Below, one piece after another: positions 15,401 through 26,089 of a DNA stretch of 64,000 nt; position 1 is the first letter of the stretch; the number at the start of each line of letters is the position of its first letter. The notes below the pieces were generated by a model. The model had not been told where the DNA came from. It searched no databases and was given only the letters and a program-made list of their open reading frames with translations. This DNA is from Taxillus chinensis (lineage: Eukaryota > Streptophyta > Magnoliopsida > Santalales > Loranthaceae), in NCBI GenBank assembly GCA_023512835.1, contig CM042086.1:16442309-16506308 (forward strand), written 5' to 3'. The position numbers and the translations under genes are program-made.

Positions 15401-18400
15401 TTTGAAGTTTCTGGCATCTTTCACAGTTATGACATCCTTTCTTGCAGAAGGTGCATCATAGGCTGTTCCTATGATCGTGGTTTTAGATTTTTTTTTTTCT
15501 TTTGCGAATTAGATCTTTTATTCTCAGCTATAGATGTTTGCTCCTCATTTACGGCAGCATGACTATCACCATTAGCCACCATAACCAGAGTGTTTAGGTT
15601 CACCAGGCCGTCCTTCCAATCTCTTCTTCAAGTGTTGCAGCAGCAGTCTACAATTTTGGACATAGTGGTCCTTTAGCATTAAGGGATGATTATTAAAAAT
15701 GCAAGAACTGCCAGCAATGAAAGTTTGTCCGACAATAAAGGCCAAGAAACAAATAAATTACCAATAATAAAGGGGGCCGAACTTAGATTTTTTTTAAAAA
15801 AAGAACTTGGCTCTGTTTGTATGAGAGAAATAAGAAATATTTCATTTATTTTCTGTGCACATATATACATTATAGTCCGAACAATTATATTAAAACAATT
15901 AGTATCTTAAAAAATTAATGAGTCTTACAATAATTAATACATATGAATTATAAATACAAATAATAAATATAATATGAAAAAAATTATAATTTAAACTTTA
16001 TAATTAATTATATTAATGAATTTGAATTAACTTCTAACATCATTGTTAATGATTTGAAACAAAATCAAAATGTTATTGATCTCCATCCTCTCCGAATATT
16101 GGATTGAGCCTCTGTCAACTAGTGTCCTAGTTGAGATTGATGGCTAAACTCAGAATGACTGAAAGCAGCATTCAATCCTCAAAGAGAGAGCAATCAATCC
16201 TCAGCGATAAATTCGGTGGTAAATTACTATGTCCACCTTTGGTTGAATTAAATCAATCATCAATAATTTTATATAACCCTTTATAAACATGAGAGACAAT
16301 CAAACTAATTTCCAATGTGTTTGATTTGAAAGATGAAACAAAGAAATATTTTATGCCCAGTTAGGGTTGAAATAACCTTTGGAAGCTGAAGCAAGTTCTC
16401 ATGTTGAAAATAACTTAAACCATAAACATTGATACCATGTAAAAGTGCAACAACAACAACAATAATAATAATAATAATGAGAACATACCATTTAGAGTTG
16501 ACAATGCACCCAGTGCTTTAGTACAATCAGAGAGTCTAGCCCAGGACAGATAAGGCTGGTGAACCCGCATTTGGGTGAGTTTTGCTAGACTTCAATCTAG
16601 GCCTTTGCAGTTGTGCAAAAATTAGATGGTCATCCATATTGTGGCAAATCTAGGGTTGAAATCCATATTTTATGCCCAGTTAGGGTTGAAATAACCTTTG
16701 GAAGCTGAAGCAAGTTCTCATGTTGAAAATAACTTAAACCATAAACATTGATACCATGTAAAAGTACAACAACAACAACAACAATAATAATAATAATGAG
16801 AACATACCATTTAGAGTTGACAATGCACCCAGTGCTTTAGTACAACCAGAGAGTCTAGCCCAGGACAGATAAGGCTGGTGAACCCGCATTTGGGTGAGTT
16901 TTGCTAGACTTCAATCTAGGCCTTTGCAGTTGTGCAAAAATTAGATGGTCATCCATATTGTGACAAATCTAGTCTTCCATGTGACGACTTAAACCATTTA
17001 CTGTTTTGATGTGAAGCTTCAACAGAATTTCCATCTGTATACTGGTATGCTAGGCCAATCTTCAACCAGATTATATTTGATCAGTTTTAACGTTTAAGGT
17101 TCCTATTGTTTTGTTCGATTAATTTTTAGGTAGAATTAGATCCCAGTGAGGTTCCTAGTGTTGTAATTGATTTTTTAAATTCTTTTAGTTGACATGCTGT
17201 AGTTAAATTGTTGGCCGGCGTGCGCACACACATATATAGTTATGTATGTTTAAATTACCAAACAACTTATGATGGAAGGTATTGAATCAGTGTATGTTGA
17301 TATGCACATGGAGCAATTGGAGGAAATCATGTTCAAATTAAATGATTCCAGAAGATATAGGCATATTATTGCGTCTATTGCTACATCATGTTTAACAGCT
17401 GCCACTCCACTACTTGCATCGGTGAATCCATCAACATGCTTGGTTGCCCTGGATGTAGTTGAGGTTTGTTTTTGTCTCTAATAGTTTCATCTGTCGCTAC
17501 TGTGATTCATAATTTTTGCCCCAAAAGTATTAGTTGCAACTTAGGAGGTTTTTGTATTTTACATGTTCTTAAGTTGAATGAATAAATGAGAAGTTCTCAC
17601 TTCTCACTCTGTTACTTTTCGGAAGCATATGATCAACCCTTATTAGATTTTTCTCTTTTGACTTTCCAAACTTTATCATTTCTTGTATGATCATATGACA
17701 AAGGGAAGGAATTCTTTTAGTTCTCTATTTAAATTTGAGATCTCCTAAAAGTAATTAAAAATTCCTCTATTCTTAATTATGGATATTTACATGAACATGC
17801 AGGGCTAAATTTGGAATTTTATCACAAGGAGTTTTATTGTATAGTGTAGGAAAATTCTATTGGTTTGTTATAAATATAAATTATTGCTTTAGGAAAATAT
17901 CTATAATTCCAAAAGAATTTTCTTGTTCTCCAAGTAGTTTTTAGTTTACTTGGTGTTCAATAAACGTTTGTTGTTGAATTGGATGTTGGCTTTCTACCAA
18001 ACATGCTATCAATGACTTGCCGCACTTATGAAAAACAAGTACAATAGCCCTCGTGATTTAAATGAAAGTGAGGTGAAATCTCAAGCTATAGTTAATATTA
18101 TAAATAAAATAGAGAAGGCAAACCTATTCTTCCAACACAGTCACACCAACAGATGCAAAGCTGCTCCAATTAACATTTTCTTGATAACTAATTTTACATT
18201 ATCATTTTAATTACAGTAATATTTTCTCGCATTTTCCCTCAGGTTGGAACATAGATATTAATTATGATCAACTTATTTTAAAGATAAACAATCTGAATCT
18301 CGTTTAAAGCTTTCGTAAAAATATCTCTTAATTGTTCTTCAGTTTTAACATATCTTGTGAAAATCAATTTAAATTTAATTTTCTTGCGTATGAAATGATA

Positions 18401-21400
18401 ATTGTTTTCAATTTGCTTCGTTCTCATATGAAACACAAGATTAAAGGTAATATGTAGTGTAATTTCATTACTCCACGATTTAGCTAGTGCTGACGATTTA
18501 AGACTAACTTCATTTTAGAGATGAAATATCCATATTGTCTCACATATGACTATGCCATCGCCTTATATTCCAATTTAGTATTAGATCGTGACATAATATT
18601 TTGTTTTTTTTCTTCGACAAAGACAAAATAACATTTTGTGTATCTTTTATCTATAGTGCAACTTGTTTAATTTGCAACTGAGAAACACTCAATTGTCCTT
18701 GATTTGTGTACACGAGACCATGTTTAGGTGTTTGTTTTTAAGTAACACAAAATCTGTTCTAATATTTCCTAATAATGAACTATTGTAGATAACATGAATT
18801 AACTAACACTGGCTATATCTGTGACAGTAAGAATCACACGATCTCCCCCATCACACGAGGACTCTGTTTACCAAACCAAGCATGAGGACTCTGTTTCACA
18901 CCATATAAAAGTTTAAGAAGAGGACAAACACGCTCAGACTGACCCTGAGCAATAAAATCAAGAGCTTATTACATATACACCTCTTCATAGAGATCACCAT
19001 GACGAAATGCATTTTGGATTTGCGGTTGATGCAAAGGCTAATGGTGAGTAGATGTCACAGAAATAAATAAGCACACATAGGTCAATTTGGCCACAGGAGA
19101 AAAAGTAGCAGAATAGTTCATGTCATATGTTTAAGCATAGCCCTTAGCAATGAGACGGGCCTTCAAGTGAGCAACAAACCCATCTAGATTGACCTTAATT
19201 GTGAATACCCACTTGCATTTGATAGCCTATTTTCCTGAAAGTAAATCTACCAAGTGTCAAGTATCATTTTCATTTAAATTTGTCGTTTTATCAATCATTG
19301 CTTGGTGCCGTCTAGGGTGAGTGAAGGATTCATGAATAGTTTTGGCAACAGTGATATAATTCAGTGAGGCAACAAAAGAAGATGAAGAAGAAGAAGACAA
19401 ATAATTATAAGAAATGAAAGACTGAAATATGATATGTGCAACTTTGTTTACCTTTACATAATGCAATGAGAAGATTATCACTCGGAATTGGATCTGAGGG
19501 CGAAGAGGTAGATACCAACATGAATCAAGAGGTTGACACTTGGAGTACATTTAAGTAATAGGATAGTTATGAGTGGCAAGCGGAATGGCACCCATGACAA
19601 CTTCAGGAGGTGTGGTAGAATAGACCAATAAATCATCCTCCCTTGATGTGTTGATGTGTGGGAGGAGGAGAACAAAAAGTAGTGTGTTTTCCATTAATGT
19701 AACATCAATTGAGACTAGATATTTCTTAAAACTAGGATAATAATATTGATAACCTTTTTGAAAATAAGGATAGCCAAGGAAGGCAATTCAAGGATTTATG
19801 ATCTAATTTGGTAACTTGCGGGTGAATATCACGAACAATGCAAGTAATACTAAATATTATAGGGTCCACTGGAAACATAAAGTTGTGGAGAAAAAAGGTT
19901 TTGTAAGAGATTTCACCATGAAGAATAGATGGGTGTTGTGGAAAAATGAATTGATGGTGCTAAAGTATTAGAAGTAGATGCAAAGTGGGCTGATGGAGCT
20001 TTCTGATTTTTGCATTGAAGCTTTTGACATTCATGTTCATATGGCTTGGCTTATAATAGTAATTACACACAACTCCTCCAGAGTATGTGATTATGCTTCA
20101 AGTCTTAATGGTTCTTTGTTTCCAGGATGATGGAATGACCGTCCAGGCTCATAGGTATGTTGTCGACTTACTAAAATGCTACTGGGTTGACTCAAACTTC
20201 CGTGCAGGGTACCTAACTAAAAACTTCTGATAAAGAGGAGATCTCAAAACCAAAAAGCACCTATCTCAAAGTCAAAGGGAATGCCAATTAAAAAACTCAT
20301 AATAGCCATTTGCTCATGTAGGAGATTGAATTTGTGTGTCAGCTTGATGGATGATTTACAAACCCCATACATGGAAGATTTCCGTTACCAGAATATGAGA
20401 AATCTAAGTACACTTTGGCAAATTTATAGTGATTAACCAAGTTAATTAGCTTACTATCAATAGAGTTTCAAATTTGTAGAAAATGACATGCATCTTCTTG
20501 TAGCCATGCGAGTTTCAAGTCATCATTTGAAGGGTCATTAGTCGAATTCATCTTTATCAATCCTCGAAGATATAATTGATATATTTGATATCAAGTATAA
20601 TTGGAGTTGTTTAACTTATGGTTTGTGGTTTTAGACATCAAAGGCACCATATATCACATGGCTTTGCATCCATAACTCTAAGACTGAGATAGAGGAAAAC
20701 ACAAACAGTAAGGACCGCTACGTCACAACACACAAAGAGGACAAAGTTGATTGCAAATATTACAAGATGTTAGAGACGTCATCGATTCGGGCAGACATAG
20801 AGCAACAATTGTTGAAGTCAAAGTCATCAAGTGATCAACAACACAGGATAGCAATTGTTGATAGGTCGAAGTTAGTGTCATTGAAGTCATCTTTGGGCAG
20901 CAACGTCGAAGTCGTTAAAGTCCCGTCATTGAAGTTGTCGTTTGGTAGAGATGTCAAGGTTGGCATCAGGCAAAGTGTCAACAAATAGAGAGGCCCAATG
21001 ATGGATGCCATGCAGAGAAGAAGACGACAACGTCAAAATGATTGTAGGTTTTTTTATTTAATATTTTTGTTTTAACATGACTCTAATATCATGATACAAT
21101 CTACCAAAATGATATTATTTCATTGAGATATCTTTATATAATATAGGAATAGATATATACAAAACAAATAAAGCTATTTATGGTAATATAAATATTAGAG
21201 GATCAAACCTAATTATACCATATCTCACAATATTTCCCTAATTATTGTATTAATTATATATTATTATTCTAATTACAATAATAAATAATAAAGCATGTTT
21301 TGTGTTTTTTTGTCCTACTTTGTATTGCCTGTTGATAAGAATTAGAATAATAGAATAATTTTATTAATAGATGAAATACAAAATATAAAGATAATTGGTT

Positions 21401-22598
21401 TGTTATTCGTAGGCAGTTGTCTCTCCTACTACAATTAACCTACTAATTGGATTCTTAAAAAAATACACATCCCTCAATCAAACTCTTATGTATCCCAAAT
21501 AAACAGCCAAACTTATGCTCTTGTCTTGTGCCAAACATAAGTTTACATGGATATGAGCCTAACACATGTCCTCATATGTTATCATCTCATGTATATACTT
21601 TGCAATTTGTTTATAACTTTGCTAGGTTGGCATTCCAACACTTGCTAAAGTGGAAGCGACTTACAAGCTGGAGAAAGAAACCAAAGAAGCACTTGTAGAA
21701 CTGATCAAATCCCATTCATCTCGTCATCTTCAGGATGCACTAGATACCGTTGATGAAGGAACCAATGAGAATAGATTGCTTCCAGCAATGAACAAAATAT
21801 GGCCTTTCTTAGTCGTTTGTGTCCAAAGCAAAAACCCTGTGGTGCGTGATCCTCTTGAAGACACAAATCCCTTTTTAATTTTATGGTTCAGATTACAATA
21901 CTAGTTCTCAAATAATGATTGTGTCATACTGGTTGGCCGGTACTAAAACTATGCTATATATTTAGGCTGTCCGGAGATGCTTAGGCGTGGTGAGCCATGT
22001 TGTGCAGATATGTGGGGGAGATTTCTTTTCTCGCCGCTTCCATACAGATGGGCCCCACTTTTGGAAACTTCTAAGCACTTCTCCATTTCAAAATAATCCC
22101 ATCTCCAAAGATAAGGGCCACTTAATGCTTCCTTACAGAAGTACTTTTTCCTCTTCAGATGACCCTGTGGCTGAGGTATCCAGTCTCAAAGTCCAGGCAG
22201 CTGTGCTGAATATGATTGCAGATATATCACAGAGCAAAAGGAGTGCCTCAGCAGTTGAGGTAGTCTTGAAGAAGGTCAGTGGCCTTGTTGTTGGGATAGC
22301 TTGTAGTGGTGTTAGTGGGCTACAGGATGCCGCTTTCAATGCCCTTTTGGGACTGGCATCCTTGGATTCTGATCTTATATGGCTTCTACTGGCTGATGTT
22401 TATTATTGCTCTTTGAAGATGAAAGGATTGCCTTCACGGCCAACCTCTGATTATCCTGAGATCTCCCAGATTTTGCCGCCACCTCAATGTCAGGATGGGT
22501 ACCTATATGTACAGTATGGAGGCCAGAGTTTTAGTTTTGGTGTCGATTTCTCATCCGTGGAAAGTGTTTTCAAGAAGTTTGTTTCTGTAGGATTGTAG
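3428..22598 (+). CDS. TTI1: TTI1-like HEAT/ARM-repeat protein (TELO2-interacting protein 1 homologue)
   Basis: Seventeen exons with GT/AG borders and closing phases: 3428-3606, 3933-4131, 4416-4724, 4828-4917, 7610-8086, 8187-8294, 8713-8843, 8943-9075, 9811-10156, 10253-10722, 10817-10996, 11077-11235, 13020-13094, 13502-13661, 17279-17463, 21626-21841, 21966-22598. The product is about 1349 residues, close to the usual plant length. The protein is a run of alpha-helical HEAT/ARM-type repeats; stretches that match the family are the start (MEKDEIGKRVFSELKGYC), ALFPLLLLLDA, FQVRSAADAVLCVFSTTSGY and the C-terminal block ENRLLPAMNKIWPFLVVC. TTI1 with TELO2 and TTI2 forms the TTT complex, which helps HSP90 mature PI3K-like kinases (TOR, ATM, ATR). 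The acceptor of exon 15 (after 'atggaag') is weak and its border is the least certain. Introns 4, 12, 14 and 15 are inflated by antisense retroelements. Confidence 0.85.
4304..4380 (+). repeat. Tiny poly(A)-tailed insertion in TTI1 intron 2
   Basis: A 47-bp stretch ending in a run of A (4319-4365) lies between two 15-base direct repeats, agatgtttatgtttc (4304-4318) and agatgtttgtgtttc (4366-4380), with one mismatch. This is the pattern of target-primed retrotransposition of a severely truncated retroposon tail. Part of the insert also resembles sequence just upstream (near 4264), so a local slippage origin cannot be excluded. Confidence 0.35.
4925..5995 (-). mobile_element. LINE remnant in TTI1 intron 4 (C-terminal zf-RVT region and 3' tail)
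   Basis: On the minus strand, 5864-5580 reads GLWKVVGSSWDEFLRLVGEN then FLDDMWHGDHPL, the usual plant LINE segment that follows the reverse transcriptase. Around 5300-5480 it continues in a broken frame with PKNRLAMDQLQRRG and HRGEIDHLLLH, the zinc-binding zf-RVT block with its first cysteine pair degraded. The low-coordinate end is AT-rich and fits a 3' tail near 4925-4950. In-frame stops and frame changes show it is dead. A second partial repeat of the 'ccccaagtgggccttgag' words (5850 and 5890) shows local duplication. It is antisense to TTI1. Confidence 0.75.
6568..6975. mobile_element. MITE family A, copy 1 (TTI1 intron 4)
   Basis: A 408-bp AT-rich element flanked by TTA (6565-6567 and 6976-6978). 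The ends are worn inverted repeats (gcactaacatcaga and ctactactagtgttttt). Internal landmarks shared with the copies at 27671, 38861 and 56416 are 'aaatttatag.tttaaa', 'ataatagattacctaaatca', 'tataatttaatataaaa', 'gaaacgtgaaggagag' and 'gttaaatatag.atattt'. The 3-bp TWA target duplication and terminal repeats fit the Tourist (PIF/Harbinger) type. It has no coding capacity. Confidence 0.7.
11290..12150 (-). mobile_element. Ty1/copia fragment (RT and RNase H) in TTI1 intron 12
   Basis: Minus-strand reading in several broken frames gives VDLCLITYFHGRQCALAFAS and GEFGHVSSLKVF with KSPCFVRKF, matching the copia reverse transcriptase C-terminal half, then VEKLNYLTV and, near 11300-11400, HIQIGQVL followed by IEQTCVFIGR and GKSKK, the start of the copia RNase H. 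It contains several stops, so it is a relic. It is antisense to TTI1. The rest of the intron up to exon 13 (13020) shows no recognised feature. Confidence 0.75.
13860..14150. repeat. Degenerate 'acccgacc/ggtcggg' repeat block
   Basis: The stretch is rich in alternating ccgacc, cctgaccc, tcgggtc and gttcggg words, a pattern common at the termini of plant DNA transposons whose target lies in introns. No clear terminal repeats or target duplication could be fixed. It lies directly beside the copia relic in TTI1 intron 14. Confidence 0.3.
14150..15690 (-). mobile_element. Ty1/copia fragment (gag knuckle, pre-integrase, integrase) in TTI1 intron 14
   Basis: Reading the minus strand from high to low coordinates: a CCHC zinc knuckle CTFCKKGCHNCERC (about 15455-15414, exact C-X2-C-X4-H-X4-C spacing); the protease-to-pre-integrase stretch NVTISLSLILNNILYVPK (15038-14841); the gag_pre-integrase block LLHHCRLGHPLFRVLKIL (about 14600); then an integrase piece with MVKNQFGVSIQKLIFDNARE (about 14300). 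Order and spacing are those of a copia polyprotein. Stops and frameshifts show it is inactive. It carries a nested retroposon tail at 15101-15212. It is antisense to TTI1. Confidence 0.8.
15101..15212 (+). mobile_element. Truncated LINE 3' tail nested in the copia relic
   Basis: The 112-bp segment ends in 'cttataaaaaaaaa' and is bounded by the direct repeat ccaatgaaca (15091-15100 and 15213-15222). The insert contains two copies of 'caggctatcccttgcccaat'-like sequence. The poly(A) end and target duplication indicate a 5'-truncated LINE (or LINE-mobilised) insertion into the already present copia fragment, so it is younger than that fragment. Confidence 0.65.
16346..16972. repeat. 319-bp tandem duplication with an AAC/AAT microsatellite
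   Basis: Two consecutive, nearly identical units (16346-16664 and 16665-about 16972) begin 'atattttatgcccagttagg' and end near 'catccatattgtg.caaat'. They differ by a few substitutions and by the length of an internal (CAA)n(TAA)n run near 16450-16480 and 16765-16795. The copies lie in TTI1 intron 14. The near identity implies a recent event; nothing in the unit is recognised as coding. Confidence 0.85.
18228..21092 (-). mobile_element. Ty1/copia element, internal region, in TTI1 intron 15
   Basis: On the minus strand, a degenerate primer-binding site (TGATATTAGAGTC, about 21079-21092) is followed by a gag N-terminal part (NDDLKLAWLQEDACHFLQI and NSIDSKLINLVNHYKFAK, about 20560-20400). Next come an integrase C-terminus and the start of RT (ESFTHPRRHQAMIDK near 19300), RT (GQSERVCPLLKLLYGVKQSP near 18900) and RNase H with KQNIMSRSNTKLEYKAMA, IRTKQIENNYHFIRKK and QLRDIFTKAL (about 18600-18300). 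A purine-rich 'ctgagggaaaatg' at about 18230-18245 fits the polypurine tract. Many stops are present. Matching LTRs could not be aligned by eye. The element is antisense to TTI1. Confidence 0.8.
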
Positions 22599-24112
22599 TT
22601 TGTGCATAAATGTACACCTAATGTTGCTGATTACAGGATTGTAGTTTGTGCAATAGAAATAACACTTCATGCTCACCACTAGCCCGGCAATGAACTTATA
22701 TTGGATTAACTAACTTTCAAAGTACTTCAATTTTTAGAACATTTTCCCCTCGATTCGTTAGTAACGAAATTCATTTTGTTTTCAATAGTGGCTAAGCCAC
22801 CTCTGAGTGATTTTACTGGGCATTACTATGTTTTTATGCCTGCTTGCAGCCAAATAAATTAGTGGAGAGATGTAGTTTTAAGGATCCAAATCATCGTTGT
22901 TCGTCACTTCAACAAGATTTTACTTTGGTCGTGGTTTTTTTTAATGGTTATCTTTTTTCATTTCTAATAAAAAAAATTCACGCTAACCAAAACACCATGA
23001 ATGAAATTGCAAGAAATGTGGGTCTTGGAAACTTTGCCCTCAGAAAGATAGTTGAAGAACAATGTTGATATAAAACAATGAAAATGTGGACGATAGATGA
23101 AGTATAATGTTGCATAAAATATTCATCTATCTTGACTTGTTACGAACAGCCGTGAATTACATCTTATAAGAATTCCTTAAAAGAAGACAGAAGAGTTGGC
23201 TCAACCTCTACAGTATTCCTTACATCTTATATGAATTGTTGAAGCAACGAGCTTGAAGTGCCCAACTCTCAGTTATACCGAGGAGGGGGAGGAAGGAGGA
23301 TTAGTACAATTAATTCAATTCCTCAAATATTATTTTCTCTAAACAAGTGCTTCACAATTTCTTCTTCTTTTGGACCTTATTAAAAATGGATTATGATGCG
23401 CACGTTGCACAGCCACATCAGCCACGTCGTTTTGCGAGAGTGCCGAAGGAAAATCCAAAATATTTGAATTACTTGGGTATACGTGTGAAGCATATACGTG
23501 GGTAGTTGGAGCGGGTCTCTAGGAATCGGTATGCTAGGATTACTTGTTAAGAGAGCTATTCTTTGGGGTTAGAGCGTGGGTAATTGTTATCTTTGTTCTT
23601 TTATTCCTATATAATTCTGGTATGAGAAAATAAAGGTGTGGAAAAATTAAATCAATTCTCTTGTGGTCTGTTTTCACCTTAAGAATGAACTTTCCTTATT
23701 ATCTCTATACTCTGACTGGACCTATCAGATTGTTTGCCCTATAATCCAAATACCCAATATCATTTTATCTGAGCTAGCAACTGATATTTAAAAGTGCATG
23801 AATAAATTCACCCACCAAAAGGATAAATGCATGTATAAATATTTTTAATTTCATATAAAATTATAAAATATCCTTACAAAAAGAAATAATTCTTTATTTT
23901 ACATTCGAACATAAATTAAATGTTTGGATATTATTTTTTAAATATTATATTTATGTTCTTAAGTAGTTTTCCGAATGTACTGTTTAATTTGTTTATCATC
24001 TTTTGTTCGAAAATAAATATTTAAACATTAATATAATATTAGAAAAATAAAATTCAAATATAAATATTACACTACATAAATATTATTTGTTTATTTTAAT
24101 ATAATAAACAAG
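22599..24112. other. TTI1 3' flank and intergenic DNA
   Basis: Presumed 3'UTR just after 22598, then AT-rich sequence. At about 23390-23700 there is a block ending '...aaataaaggtgtgg' and 'ttctcttgtggtctg', reminiscent of the R/U5 part of a plant LTR, but no ends or target duplication could be fixed. No gene is supported. Confidence 0.35.
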
Positions 24113-24620
24113 GTTCCAGAACATCTTTGTTAGAGCTATTCTTATCACTACATTTTTCATCATTTGAAGTGAGATGCACCTTAACAATTTTGTAAACAAT
24201 ATTACATATGAAAATATGCATATTAAGAAGCTTCTATAGGGGTTGTGTCTCAATTTTACCTCTTATTATTGTTTACATCGGAAGAGTTTTTTTTTTCAAT
24301 AACCGAATAATTTGTCACAAGGTGCAAGTTTGCATGTATATATGTTATAATATTATTTATTTTGAGTCTGTCATATCAGCTCATACAACTTTAAAATCTC
24401 ATTGATTTAAAAAAATATCGTAATAATTTCAGGTATATAAATTTTATTAGTTTTTCCTTATATGAGATAATTTCCTAATAAAATCCACAATTGACAGATT
24501 TAAAATTTACAACAGCATGCTAGGTTTCAATTGCAATCCGTTTCCCAACAAAGATCGTCCACAAGAAATGAATGCCATGGATTCATAGTATATTTGTTGT
24601 CCTAATTATATTTTTTTTCT
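24113..24620 (+). pseudogene. Rearranged MED15 fragments upstream of the intact gene
   Basis: Three pieces of MED15 can be matched. First, 24113-24180 ('aacaaggtt.c.g.acatctttgttagag.tattctt') matches the intron at about 32785. Second, 24205-24275 ('catatgaaaa.atg' then 'ttaagaagcttc..' and 'ggggttgtgt') matches about 32890-33080. Third, 24488-24530 ('attgacagatttaaaatttac') matches the start of exon 7 ([12 protein letters not shown]). This is joined directly to 24531-24605, which matches the end of exon 1 and its donor region ('caattgcaa.ccg.ttc.c.acaaag.atcgtc'). The exon 7 to exon 1 junction is out of order relative to the real gene. It is non-coding. Confidence 0.7.
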
Positions 24621-25108
24621 TTTAGGGTAAATTCCCAGTTATTGGGCAATACTCACTTATTATTGTGGAGTGTGAATACTTGTTATTGGGCACTCTGCCA
24701 AAATTGTAATAATTTTCTTAATGTACTTTGGCAATCAAATTTATCGGATTTATTTTATATTTTTATATATTTATTTTGCGGTGTCATTGTATTATGGCTT
24801 ATTAAATACTAGGATTCGAACCTTGGCAGCAGGCTTGATACCTGAAATTACTTAAATTAGAAATCTAGGATTGAAACTAGCTTCGGTTTGTTGTACTTCC
24901 TACGTACATTAGTCTTATTGTGTTTTTAAGTGTGACCTATTGTTTTCAAATGAGTAATGAAATTTGCTTTTGTAAAAAACTTAATTGTTTTAAATGTTAT
25001 TGATTATGGAATCTTCGAGTGACACGCTTAAGAAGAGCCTCACCAAAGTAACATGTTGAAAAGACTAGTTTTAATACTAAAAATGTTTGTGATTTAGTAG
25101 TTAGTGTG
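24621..25108. other. Intergenic DNA, nothing recognised
   Basis: AT-rich sequence without a supported gene. A short 'actaggattcgaacc' word near 24808 resembles a tRNA-type B box but has no A box or tRNA fold around it. Confidence 0.4.
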
Positions 25109-25111
25109 TAA

Positions 25112-25655
25112 GGGCATGTCCAACAGTACTAATCATATTTTATTAGTTAAAGCAATAGATATTTGACTTAAAATACTTTTACCTAATACCATCTCCATCA
25201 TTCCAATTGAAAATTTATTCCTTAATTTTATTTTACCGAAATTATCCCTACCACTATTTTTTCAAACCCTAAGGGGTGGGGCGCGACGTAGGGGGTGAGG
25301 CGCGACGCAGGGGGGTGGAGGGAGGAGCGACGCAGGAGGTGGGGCGCGACACAAGGCACAGGTGCAACGCAGGGGGTGGGACGCAACACGGAGCGGGTGG
25401 AGGGAGGCGCGATGCAACGCAGGGAAGGGAGATAGCACGACATAGGAGTGGAGGGTGGCAGTTTAAAAGGTATATTAGGGGTTTTGGAAGAAGGAGATGT
25501 GTGGTGCTGATGTGGCACAGCAATAAGTTTATGTATATTTAGATAAGATTATAGCTGTAGATAAATTTAACTGATACAATAACTAATCTATTGGAACAGT
25601 TTTTTAGCTAAATATAGCTTTAGTTGTTGATATACCTAAGGTGTTGGAGATACCC
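25112..25655. mobile_element. Tourist-like MITE with GC-rich core
   Basis: A 544-bp element flanked by TAA (25109-25111 and 25656-25658). Terminal inverted repeats are gggcatgtccaaca at the left and tgttggagataccc at the right. Arms are AT-rich; the centre (25260-25460) is GC-rich with a degenerate 'aggggtggggcgcgacg' tandem repeat. The TWA target duplication is of the PIF/Harbinger type. Open frames through the GC-rich core are by-products of the repeat. Confidence 0.8.
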
Positions 25656-26089
25656 TAATCAAACTTATTTAATTGGTAGTAGCTATGAGTTTTCTTTTGT
25701 CTTTTTCCATTATCATATTCTTATTTTTGAATCAAAATAGATAATGACAATCACATTGCTCACTTCGTCCATATTTTATTTTTTTTTCACGAATAAACAA
25801 ATCACAACTTTCAAAAACAAGATAAAAAAAATAGGCATAGAAAAGAATAAAAACCAAATTAGTTTAATAGGTTAAACACGTCATTAATTACTTCTTAAGC
25901 AAATACCTACATTAAGTCCACCTTAATTAATTTTTGATAAATATTTGTATGTTTTGATAAATATATTATACTTCAAGCAATAGTGTGTTTGGATGAAAAA
26001 AAATGAAATAATTTAGGTGTTTCATCACGAGTATAACAAATAGTGAATATCTTATTTTAAAATTTTAGATATCATTGAACTGACCATTG

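Noticed and set aside
16346..16972. Possible CRISPR-like or satellite array
   Set aside because: Only two long near-identical units; a simple tandem duplication in a plant intron.
20126..20154. A 29-base segment with a strong acceptor (tttccag) and donor (gtatgt) in TTI1 intron 15
   Set aside because: Including it shifts the frame and brings an early stop, while direct joining of 17463 to 21626 keeps the family sequence (VVE then VGIPTLAKVE). It also lies within the copia relic. At most a poison exon.
20767..20988. A 73-codon plus-strand open frame (Ser/Lys-rich)
   Set aside because: It lies antisense in the 5' part of the copia element in TTI1 intron 15 and shows no domain.
24795..24830. 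tRNA-like B-box word
   Set aside because: No A box, no cloverleaf and no terminator found around it.
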